Origin: Botryococcus braunii
Lineage: Eukaryota > Chlorophyta > Trebouxiophyceae
Assembly: GCA_002005505.1 (NCBI GenBank)
Contig: KV908511.1
Span: 97,501-161,500, forward strand
DNA length: 64,000 nucleotides
Reading direction: 5' to 3'
The notes under the pieces are model-generated. The model searched no databases and was not told where the DNA came from. It was given only the letters and a program-made list of their open reading frames with translations. Positions within the stretch are counted from its first letter, which is position 1. Each line of letters starts with the position of its first letter. The translations under genes were made by a program, and so were the position numbers. This document shows positions 34,392 through 42,592 of this stretch, piece after piece.

Positions 34392-34922
34392 TGTTGAGTT
34401 GTGAACATACATTATAGAATGCCTTGTGCTTTAGGTGATCTTCAAATGTACATTATTAGGATACGGGTCCACTATCCACATAAGGTACCTCAAGACACGT
34501 TCGGATGAGGTCTATTTCGAACATAAGGTACAATATGATTTAGATTACGCGTTAGCGTGAAAGGACTATTAAAGCTGCGATCACCGCATAGTCGAGCAAC
34601 TGGTTTGGAAAGATACTGGGCACATAAGGATGCCAGTCTTGTTCATGCAGTTGCATGTGTCTAAAAGAGCAGACAGTCGTCAAGGACTGTAGCTGGAGAG
34701 GCACGAACTTACGACCTGTCTGCTTGCTTACAGGTGCGGTGACGCAGGATGTGTATTGGTAATGTGTTTATGTTTGATTGCTTGTTTGTAAGTGAACCAT
34801 CTTAGTGGACAATCAAGTCTCCCAAACAGCTAAGGGACGGAGTCTTGATTGAGTATAGGAAGGTACTTGCTTTCAGCCGTCAGGAGCTTATCCGTGTGTA
34901 GATGCTCATTGACAGATCAACA
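34392..34922 (+). repeat. copia 3' LTR
   Basis: Begins TGTTGA and ends TCAACA, perfect short terminal inverted repeats, and follows a purine-rich tract (GCAAGGGGAAG). Length is 531 bp. No matching 5' LTR remains in the window, so the boundaries rest on the TG...CA termini and the polypurine tract. Confidence 0.78.
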
Positions 34923-35067
34923 TGTAACGGAACTGGTTTGGAAAGATACTGGGCACATAAGGATGCCAGTCTTGTTCATGCAGTTGCATGTGTCTAAAAG
35001 AGCAGACAGTCGTCAAGGACTGTAGCTGGAGAGGCACGAACTTACGACCTGTCTGCTTGCTTACAGG
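34598..35067 (+). repeat. 137-bp direct repeat, one copy in and one outside the LTR
   Basis: 34598-34734 (inside the LTR) and 34931-35067 (just after its end) look identical over 137 bases. Both end in GCTTGCTTACAGG. The second copy may come from another LTR fragment or a local duplication. Confidence 0.85.
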
Positions 35068-35100
35068 ATACGCCACTGCCCATAACCTTTTACACTACTC

Positions 35101-35131
35101 TGGCCTTCTTCTTCTTTTTACAAGAGTGGCC
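35101..35131 (-). repeat. inverted piece of LINE tail
   Basis: This segment is the reverse complement of the end of LINE copy D plus its GAAG tail and a few bases beyond (about 30866-30894). It lies head-on against the 5' end of LINE copy E. Confidence 0.8.
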
Positions 35132-36019
35132 TTCTCCGCAGCAAAGTGCAAGCCCGGCTGTCCAAACCCTTGTCTCACCGCGCATACCAGGAGGTTCTTG
35201 ATGACCCTGCTCGCTCGGATCGCGACCGTGCTGTGCTCCAATCTCTTACACAGCCGGGAGCGTCTGATTGGCTGCTGGCTCTCCCAGTTCCCCATTTGCA
35301 GCAAACCATGCCCCCAGAGTCGTTCCGCTGCCGCCTTCAATACCAGCTCTTGATCCCCATTTTCCACCCTGGCTCCCAATGCCCGTGCTGCTTGAGGGAG
35401 TTGGATGTCTGGGGCGACCACGCGGTCCACTGCACCTCAGGGGGGGATGTTGCCATTGTCGGCCGACATTACTCCGTTCGTAACGGCCTGGACGCTGTCC
35501 TTACCTCAGCTCGTCAGCGGGTCACCCGGGAACCCGCCTTTCCCACCCCTGTCCCTGGCCAGGAGCGCCGTCGCGCAGACCTCCGCCTCCATGCGTGGGA
35601 GGAGGGGCGTGACCTTTATATCGACATCGTTGGCTCTTCCCCACTCACAGTTGCCAACTTGCTGCACTTCGTGCCGGGTGGGGCCGCCGCGCGCGCTGCC
35701 CAAGACAAGCAGACCCGCTATGCTGTCTTGTTGTCGCGTTAGCAGCCGCCTGTGGCTTTCCAAGCCTTCGCTTTTGAAACATTGGGAGGGTTGCATGCTG
35801 ATGCGCTGGCCTTGTTGCAGAGGCTCCAGGGGCTTTTGAACCAAGCCATCATTGCTCAAGAAGATGTGGAGGGATATTTTGTCATTCGTCGGGTCAGTTT
35901 CATCATTGCGGCGGCTGTGGGTCGCCAGCTGGCCGCTCGCCGGGTGTGACTCATAGCTTGACACATTGGGGGTTTGGGTCCCTGAACATTGGGCTGGTCT
36001 TTACTCCACTCTTGTAAAA
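35132..36019 (+). mobile_element. LINE copy E, 5'-truncated, with stop
   Basis: Begins in the coding part just before the zinc knuckle region (R-S-K-V-Q-A-R-L-S-K) and runs to the standard 3' end CTCTTGTAAA. A CAG codon has become TAG at 35740-35742, so the last about 67 residues are cut off. The 3' untranslated T-run is three bases shorter than in the other copies. The tail is a mixed GAAG/GGAA tract into which copy F is inserted. Confidence 0.93.
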
Positions 36020-36106
36020 AGAAGAACGGGAAGGAAGGAAGGAAGGAAAAAGAAGAAAAGAAGAATCTGTTTCGTCACCCATAGTATTGATTTTATCTTT
36101 TTTTTC

Positions 36107-36640
36107 TCAGATTTGCCTTCGCCTGGCCAGTCTTTAAGCGGGGCTGGCAGCTTCGCCACTTTCAGCGTCCAGCCTTTGCGGAATTTCCAGTGTTTTTCAA
36201 CACTTCATTCTCAGTTTGATACCACATCGTATTGGTTTTCCTGTTTTCTTCCTCAGATTTGCACCAGCTCGGCCAGTCTTTCCGCAGGACTGGCAGTTTC
36301 GTAACTTTCTGGCGTCTGGCATCTGCGGAATTTCCCGTGTTCTTCCCCACTTCCTGTGTTTCTTAACACACAGTATTGGTTTTTTCTTTTTCTTTTTTGG
36401 CCCCTCAGATTTGCCTCCGCCGGCCCGTCGTTCACAGGGACTCACAGCTTCACCCCTCCCCAGCATCCAGCACTTACGGAGATTCCAGTGTTTTACAACA
36501 CTTACTCCTGTGTTTCTTCACACATCATCTTGGTTTTCCCTTTTCTTCTCCGCTTCGCCTCAGCCCAGCCAGTTTTTCAGAGGGACTGGGGGCTTCACCA
36601 CTTTCCAGCATCCAGAACGGTCTTGGGGTTGGGTTGCCCA
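36107..36640 (+). promoter_or_regulatory. four tandem 5' leader units of LINE copy F
   Basis: Four degenerate units of about 145-150 bp begin near 36107, 36252, 36403 and 36559. Each starts with a T/C-rich tract ending CTCAG, then ATTTGCC-like sequence, a GGCCAGT(C/T)TTT-like block, a (G/A)GGGACTGGCAGCTTC-like block, a CAGC(A/G)TCCAG block and CCAGTGTTT. Repeated 5' units in LINEs can serve as promoters (mouse L1 monomers are the known case); that role is inferred here. The same units occur in copy H near 59315-59850. Confidence 0.75.
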
Positions 36641-36652
36641 GCTGGTGATGCC

Positions 36653-39600
36653 ATGGCCAGCGTTCCTCTCTTTGACCCCACCTGCCCTTGGAAGGCATCA
36701 TGCAAGTCTCGTAAGATCACTACGGGTGCTGGGCTCCTACGTCACTTGCAGAGGTTCCACAAGCTCGGCGATGCTGGGCGGGATGACTGGGTGTCGCAAC
36801 TCAGATCCCCAGCAGAGTACAGGAAGCTTGAAGCCATCTTGCGAGCTACCTCCAGCTGGTTGTGCACCACTTGCTTCAAAACCCATTCCCTGGGAGTTCT
36901 TTCGTGCGCAACCAACCCAGACACCTGCCAGCGCTTGTGGACTCTGGAGGATGGCCTGGTTCCCCCTGATGTTAACCTTCTTCCTGGCCTTCCCCGCCCT
37001 GCACCGCCGCCGCAGGATACTTCAGAGCCCCAGGGCCGCCTCCATTCGCAACCCCGAGGACGACCGCGTGCATCCGCCGCCGTTGCTGATCCTCCGCCCT
37101 CTGCTCCCCCGGCCCGTGTCCGCCGCCATCCCCTGACCCCTGCCCTTGTCCATCACGTTTTCACCCTTGGTCACCATTCGTACCGCAGGGTCCCTAGGTC
37201 CGCATGGATACCTTGGGCTGCAGCATTGCGGTCCGCTCTCAAGGCTGTTGCGGACTCGGGCTCCGAGGCTGCCTGGGTTGAGCTGTTGATCCTTCCGATG
37301 TGCGTCCTGTCAGCTCGTCGCAGGCCTCGGGGTGAGGGAGTTGCGCAGCACGTCCGCCGTCGGGCCCGCGCATGGTTGGATGGGGATATTGATGGCCTAA
37401 TTGATGAACTCTTGGCCACCGCGCCTGCAGCCACTGCCCCACCCCGCCCATTAGACGATGCGGCGCTTGCCGCTCGCGTCTTGCGCAAGGTTGCAGATGG
37501 CCATTTATCAGCGGCTGTTCGGATGTTGGAGCCTGCCACCATCGCCCCAGCCACGCCTGACACATGTGCTGCATTGGCAGCGCTTCATCCTATCCGACCG
37601 CTTCCCGTTGGCGCCCCGCCTGCGCAGGCCCCTTACCGTGCCCAAGTGGAGGAAGTCTTGGCTGCCCTCAAAACCTTCCCACCTGGTACCGCTGGCGGGC
37701 GGGACGGCTTGGCCCCATTACATATAAAACATGCCTTCTCTGTAGGTGGCTCAGACCTCTTATTGGACAGCCTCCTTGGCGTGGTCAATCGGGCCTTAGC
37801 TGGGGATGTTCCCCCTCCCTTGCGATCTTATTGGGCCAGCGCTCCCATCACCCCTCTCTTAAAGCCCAATGGGGGTATCCGGCCCATTGCAGTGGGGCTC
37901 ACCCTGCGCCGTCTGGTTTCCAAGATAGCTGTTGCAGCCGTCTTGCCCGCTGTCAGTGAGTATTTGCAGCCACACCAAGTTGGGGTTGGAGTCCGAGGGG
38001 GTGCAGAAGGCCTCGTCCATGCCCTCAACCGCTTGGTGGCACACAAGCAAGATTCCCCCGACCTCGTCGTTGTCAGCTTGGACTTCCAAAATGCTTTCAA
38101 TACGGTCGACCGCAACCGCATGCTTGGGGAAGTCGCCCTCCATTGCCCCAGCATCTGGCAGTATGTGGCGACGACGTACGGCTGCGCGGCCCATCAGTAT
38201 GTTGGGCCCCATGTCGTGGACTCCACAACAGGGGTCCAGCAAGGGGACCCCCTCTCTCCGCTGCTTTTTGCGCTCACTGTCCAGCCACTCCTCCTTGACC
38301 TTCATCGGGAGTGTCCCGACGTACACCAAGGGTGGTATCTGGATGACGGCACGTTTGTTGGTCCCGTGCCCGCAGCGCAGCAGGCAGTCCAGTTGGTTGT
38401 TGACCGGGCCCCCGCATATGGCTTGAGCCTCAACCCTCACAAGTGCTGTGTGTGGTCGCCGCGCCCGCACCCTCAGCATTTGGATGGGTTCCCTCTGGGC
38501 TTCGTCAATGAAACTCGTGCTGGTTTGATAGTGTTGGGGGCAGCGGTCACCGTGTCAGTCGAGTACGCGGCTTCCGTAGCCCAGGCGCACGTTGATGCCG
38601 TGGCAGCCTCGCTCCAGCGTTTGCCGATTCTCCGCCACCCCCAAGCCGAGCTTCTCTTGCTTCGCAGTTGCCTTGGGACCTGCAAGGTGGTTTTCACAGC
38701 CCGGACCATGCCGCCAGCTGCAGCTGCGCAAGCTTTGGTGACCTTTGATATGCTCCAAACCCAGGTCCTCCAATCCATTGTCACAGCTGGTGGTGGTGGT
38801 TTTGGCCCTTTGCAGCAAACCTTGGCTGGCTTGCCTATTGCCCAGGGGGGTCTAGGGGTCACTAAGGCCACTTCCCTTCTGCCTTGTGCCTATCTCGCCT
38901 CCGTCACGCAGACAGCCCCCCTCCAGGACCGCCTTCTGGGGACATCCACTGCCCCTCTTGTCCCCGCTGCCCTCGCTGCCAAGGCTGACTACTGCGCCCT
39001 TGTTCCTGATTTCGATGCGGCGCTCTTCGAGGATCCGGATTTTGTCCGCAGCAAAGTGCAAGCCCGGCTGTCCAAACCCTTGTCTCACCGCGCATACCAG
39101 GAGGTTCTTGATGACCCTGCTCGCTCGGATCGCGACCGTGCTGTGCTCCAATCTCTTACACAGCCGGGAGCGTCTGATTGGCTGCTGGCTCTCCCAGTTC
39201 CCCATTTGCAGCAAACCATGCCCCCAGAGTCGTTCCGCTGCCGCCTTCAATACCAGCTCTTGATCCCCATTTTCCACCCTGGCTCCCAATGCCCGTGCTG
39301 CTTGAGGGAGTTGGATGTCTGGGGCGACCACGCGGTCCACTGCACCTCAGGGGGGGATGTTGCCATTGTCGGCCGACATTACTCCGTTCGTAACGGCCTG
39401 GACGCTGTCCTTACCTCAGCTCGTCAGCGGGTCACCCGGGAACCCGCCTTTCCCACCCCTGTCCCTGGCCAGGAGCGCCGTCGCGCAGACCTCCGCCTCC
39501 ATGCGTGGGAGGAGGGGCGTGACCTTTATATCGACATCGTTGGCTCTTCCCCACTCACAGTTGCCAACTTGCTGCACTTCGTGCCGGGTGGGGCCGCCGC

Positions 39601-39859
39601 GCGCGCTGCCCAAGACAAGCAGACCCGCTATGCTGTCTTGTTGTCGCGTCAGCAGCCGCCTGTGGCTTTCCAAGCCTTCGCTTTTGAAACATTGGGAGGG
39701 TTGCATGCTGATGCGCTGGCCTTGTTGCAGAGGCTCCAGGGGCTTTTGAACCAAGCCATCATTGCTCAAGAAGATGTGGAGGGATATTTTGTCATTCGTC
39801 GGGTCAGTTTCATCATTGCGGCGGCTGTGGGTCGCCAGCTGGCCGCTCGCCGGGTGTGA
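36653..39859 (+). CDS. LINE polyprotein: zinc finger, RT, zinc knuckle, nuclease
   Basis: 1068 residues from the first good ATG; the frame is open further upstream, but that is leader sequence without ATG. Residues 11-36 form a C-x5-C-x13-H-x4-H zinc finger, probably for DNA binding. A proline-rich linker follows. RT motifs: LLKPNGGIRPI near 401, LDFQNAFNT near 476, QGDPLSPLLF near 529, YLDD near 562. The knuckle C-P-C-C...H-A-V-H-C is near 880. Next comes RRADLRLHAWEEGRDLYIDIVG-like sequence near 941-962, whose D...D/E pattern fits a restriction-like (PD-D/ExK) endonuclease as in R2-type LINEs. No apurinic endonuclease domain is seen at the N-terminus. Intact, so possibly able to transpose. 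Confidence 0.92.
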   Translation: MASVPLFDPTCPWKASCKSRKITTGAGLLRHLQRFHKLGDAGRDDWVSQLRSPAEYRKLEAILRATSSWLCTTCFKTHSLGVLSCATNPDTCQRLWTLEDGLVPPDVNLLPGLPRPAPPPQDTSEPQGRLHSQPRGRPRASAAVADPPPSAPPARVRRHPLTPALVHHVFTLGHHSYRRVPRSAWIPWAAALRSALKAVADSGSEAAWVELLILPMCVLSARRRPRGEGVAQHVRRRARAWLDGDIDGLIDELLATAPAATAPPRPLDDAALAARVLRKVADGHLSAAVRMLEPATIAPATPDTCAALAALHPIRPLPVGAPPAQAPYRAQVEEVLAALKTFPPGTAGGRDGLAPLHIKHAFSVGGSDLLLDSLLGVVNRALAGDVPPPLRSYWASAPITPLLKPNGGIRPIAVGLTLRRLVSKIAVAAVLPAVSEYLQPHQVGVGVRGGAEGLVHALNRLVAHKQDSPDLVVVSLDFQNAFNTVDRNRMLGEVALHCPSIWQYVATTYGCAAHQYVGPHVVDSTTGVQQGDPLSPLLFALTVQPLLLDLHRECPDVHQGWYLDDGTFVGPVPAAQQAVQLVVDRAPAYGLSLNPHKCCVWSPRPHPQHLDGFPLGFVNETRAGLIVLGAAVTVSVEYAASVAQAHVDAVAASLQRLPILRHPQAELLLLRSCLGTCKVVFTARTMPPAAAAQALVTFDMLQTQVLQSIVTAGGGGFGPLQQTLAGLPIAQGGLGVTKATSLLPCAYLASVTQTAPLQDRLLGTSTAPLVPAALAAKADYCALVPDFDAALFEDPDFVRSKVQARLSKPLSHRAYQEVLDDPARSDRDRAVLQSLTQPGASDWLLALPVPHLQQTMPPESFRCRLQYQLLIPIFHPGSQCPCCLRELDVWGDHAVHCTSGGDVAIVGRHYSVRNGLDAVLTSARQRVTREPAFPTPVPGQERRRADLRLHAWEEGRDLYIDIVGSSPLTVANLLHFVPGGAAARAAQDKQTRYAVLLSRQQPPVAFQAFAFETLGGLHADALALLQRLQGLLNQAIIAQEDVEGYFVIRRVSFIIAAAVGRQLAARRV

Positions 39860-39941
39860 CTCATAGCTTGACACATTGGGGGTTTGGGTCCCTGAACATT
39901 GGGCTGGTCTTTTTTACTCCACTCTTGTAAAGAAAGAAGAA

Positions 39942-40746
39942 GCCAGCTGCAGCTGCGCAAGCTTTGGTGACCTTTGATATGCTCCAAACCCAGGTCCTCC
40001 AATCCATTGTCACAGCTGGTGGTGGTGGTTTTGGCCCTTTGCAGCAAACCTTGGCTGGCTTGCCTATTGCCCAGGGGGGTCTCGGGGTCACTAAGGCCAC
40101 TTCCCTTCTGCCTTGTGCCTATCTCGCCTCCGTCACGCAGACAGCCCCCCTCCAGGACCGCCTTCTGGGGACATCCACTGCCCCTCTTGTCCCCGCTGCC
40201 CTCGCTGCCAAGGCTGACTACTGCGCCCTTGTTCCTGATTTCGATGCGGCGCTCTTCGAGGATCCGGATTTTGTCCGCAGCAAAGTGCAAGCCCGGCTGT
40301 CCAAACCCTTGTCTCACCGCGCATACCAGGAGGTTCTTGATGACCCTGCTCGCTCGGATCGCGACCGTGCTGTGCTCCAATCTCTTACACAGCCGGGAGC
40401 GTCTGATTGGCTGCTGGCTCTCCCAGTTCCCCATTTGCAGCAAACCATGCCCCCAGAGTCGTTCCGCTGCCGCCTTCAATACCAGCTCTTGATCCCCATT
40501 TTCCACCCTGGCTCCCAATGCCCGTGCTGCTTGAGGGAGTTGGATGTCTGGGGCGACCACGCGGTCCACTGCACCTCAGGGGGGGATGTTGCCATTGTCG
40601 GCCGACATTACTCCGTTCGTAACGGCCTGGACGCTGTCCTTACCTCAGCTCGTCAGCGGGTCACCCGGGAACCCGCCTTTCCCACCCCTGTCCCTGGCCA
40701 GGAGCGCCGTCGCGCAGACCTCCGCCTCCATGCGTGGGAGGAGGGG
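39942..40746 (+). mobile_element. LINE copy G, left part, split by Ty3
   Basis: 5'-truncated copy starting after the GAAAGAAGAA tail of copy F (coding region P-A-A-A-A-Q-A-L onward). The frame is intact up to the Ty3 insertion, which falls between W-E-E-G and R-D-L-Y of the nuclease region. The right part is at 47617-48035. Confidence 0.95.
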
Positions 40747-41044
40747 TGTAACAGGAAAAGTCGCGTGTTATAGGAAAATGACCGGACCACGAGGATTTGG
40801 ACCTCCATAAAGGTCCCTTCGTGAGTTATGTTCCTCCACGCCAAGAAGTGGCTACTTCACGCGCCAAGGGAGTGACCCTTACTTGACAAGGCGCATTGGC
40901 GATGGAGACAGGGACACACTTAGAACAGGATAGAATAAGGCTTTGGCAGAGGAAGGACCGGGCCGGACTGGACGGGTACTGAGGTGGAGCCCAAACAACT
41001 TGTAACCATTGTTTTCGCATCCTTTGGCCGTTTCTACTGTATCA
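40747..41044 (+). repeat. Ty3 5' LTR
   Basis: TGTAACAGG...CTGTATCA, 298 bp, identical by eye to 47319-47616. It should hold the promoter and polyadenylation signals, which I cannot pin down. Confidence 0.96.
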
Positions 41045-41045
41045 C

Positions 41046-41063
41046 TGGTATCGGCGAGAGGGG
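41046..41063 (+). promoter_or_regulatory. probable Ty3 primer-binding site
   Basis: TGGTATCGGCGAGAGG starts one base after the 5' LTR. TGG pairs with the CCA end of a tRNA; the first seven bases match the usual initiator-Met primer site (TGGTATC) but the rest differs, so the primer tRNA is unclear. Confidence 0.7.
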
Positions 41064-41260
41064 CCAAATTTTGAGCTCCTCTCGTTGAAAAAATTTCCCA
41101 AAGAAGTTTTTCAGAGAATTCTATAGATTCGGATTGGGTTAGTTGTGGTGTGTGTGGCGCTTTTAGGGGCCTACGACTCGGGTCACCGAGTTTAGGGCCC
41201 CCACCCGGACTTTCTCGATTTCCTGTGTCACCGAGCCTCGCCAGCACTGACAGCTCAGAA

Positions 41261-42592
41261 ATGGCTAGACGACAAGTCGAAGAGCTGCAGGCTGCTTTGG
41301 CCGAGGCCGAGGGGCGTGAAGCGGCAATGGCTGCCGAACTGGCTGAGTTACGACAACAGGCAGAAAACGCTGAAGTTGCGGCTCAAAACCCCGCGAACCC
41401 ACAGGCAAGAATCCCGACCGTTCGAACCCACTTACCGGAAAAATTCGAGGGACGCAGGGACGATCTCGAACAATTCCTAGACGATGTGAGGTCATATTGT
41501 GAACTCACCGGTGTGCCCGCGAACCTCAGGGTTGACTACGCAGTGCGCTGCTTAGGAAAGAGCGTGAAAAAGGTGTGGTTAACAAAAAAAGCAGCTTACG
41601 TGAGGCAAAATCCAGGTGCTGTCGTGGATTTAGCTCTCTTTGGGGATCTGTTGTCTTCTGTCTATGATAACACTGATAAGGTTGCAAAGGCAAGGGATAA
41701 ACTTGATTCCGTATATCAGGGCAACGAATCAGTTGAGAAGTATGTTGAGCGCTTTACAACCTTGCTAGCAGAGGTAGAAGTCAGTGGGGACCTATCCATG
41801 GGGGAGAAAATCCATAGGTTTCGTAAAGGCCTACGTGAGGATTTAAAGAAATATTCAGCAATTAACCCTACAACAGGCAAAGGTTTTGATGATTTGGATG
41901 CCTTGATAAGTTTACTCACACGGTACGATGCCGCGGTGGGCGGGCCCTTACAGGCAAAGAGACTGAGAACCGGCCCCGGGGCCCCTAACTCAAGCATTGC
42001 AACCGCCACCGTTGGCCCAGCACCGCACGTTGCTGGCGTCGGACAGGACTGGACAATCCCCTACTACAGTCATGAATTTGGGATGATGGCAGCTGCACCG
42101 ATGGTGGCAGCGCCAATCCAGATGGCCCATGGTTACCCTGCGCCGCTCGCCACGGTCGCCGCGATCCAAGGCGCGACTCCTTATCCCCGCAGGGATGGTT
42201 TACCTCCCGAGTATCGGAGGGACACTAGAGTTGCCTTTCCCCTCAACAGAAGCTGTTACGCGTGCAATACCCCTGGCCATGAATCTTGGTTTTGCCCACT
42301 CAAAAAACTTAGAGAGGACCCTAACGCCTATCTTAATCAACAACAGTGGGACATCTTGCAACACATTGTGAAGGCCAGACAGGAGGTAAACCAGCCTGCT
42401 CCACCAATTCCAGGTCTGGCTGGTGATTTGCTGCGGCGACGGGTAGGAGGGGGCCACAACAACTTTAGGTCCCTCGGTGTGGGAGCAGCCCCTATGCAAG
42501 GGTGGACAGCACAGGGTGGGGCCGGACGGGGACGGAGAATCAGAGGACGGGGCCGTGGACGGGGCCGGGCAAGGGGACGCGGTAGGCCATGA
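41261..42592 (+). CDS. gag: Ty3 Gag
   Basis: Capsid/nucleocapsid protein of 443 residues, starting at ATG 41261 (Met-Ala-Arg-Arg); the frame is open further upstream without a better start. The N-terminal 40 residues are Glu/Ala-rich and look coiled-coil. The capsid region (RTHLPEKFEGRRDDLEQFL onward) is typical retrotransposon Gag. A CCHC knuckle C-Y-A-C-x4-H-x4-C lies near residues 332-345. The C-terminus is an Arg-Gly tail for RNA binding. Its stop TGA at 42590-42592 overlaps the pol ATG as ATGA. Confidence 0.95.
   Translation: MARRQVEELQAALAEAEGREAAMAAELAELRQQAENAEVAAQNPANPQARIPTVRTHLPEKFEGRRDDLEQFLDDVRSYCELTGVPANLRVDYAVRCLGKSVKKVWLTKKAAYVRQNPGAVVDLALFGDLLSSVYDNTDKVAKARDKLDSVYQGNESVEKYVERFTTLLAEVEVSGDLSMGEKIHRFRKGLREDLKKYSAINPTTGKGFDDLDALISLLTRYDAAVGGPLQAKRLRTGPGAPNSSIATATVGPAPHVAGVGQDWTIPYYSHEFGMMAAAPMVAAPIQMAHGYPAPLATVAAIQGATPYPRRDGLPPEYRRDTRVAFPLNRSCYACNTPGHESWFCPLKKLREDPNAYLNQQQWDILQHIVKARQEVNQPAPPIPGLAGDLLRRRVGGGHNNFRSLGVGAAPMQGWTAQGGAGRGRRIRGRGRGRGRARGRGRP

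Larger units (their letters stand above)
30889..34922 (+). mobile_element. copia (Ty1) retrotransposon, 5'-truncated
   Basis: The left edge sits directly against the GAAG tail of LINE copy D and enters the element in the middle of the GAG-pre-integrase domain (W-H-A-R-L-G-H-P-G). The 5' LTR, gag and protease are missing. The pol remnant runs to 34371, followed by the polypurine-like GCAAGGGGAAG and one LTR (34392-34922). The pol order integrase, RT, RNase H is diagnostic of copia elements. It is non-autonomous because of the truncation and an in-frame stop. Confidence 0.93.
36066..39932 (+). mobile_element. LINE copy F, full length
   Basis: Starts TCTGTTTCGTCACCC directly after a GAAGAAAAGAAGAA tract and ends CTCTTGTAAA followed by GAAAGAAGAA. 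The 5' leader of about 590 bp contains four degenerate repeat units; one intact open frame follows, then a 3' untranslated region of about 70 bases. There is no poly-A tail. With copy H it defines the complete element (about 3.87 kb). Confidence 0.95.

Noticed and set aside
38852..39340. Long minus-strand open frames inside each LINE copy
   Set aside because: They are shadows of the GC-rich + strand LINE protein, recur in every copy and contain no domain of their own.
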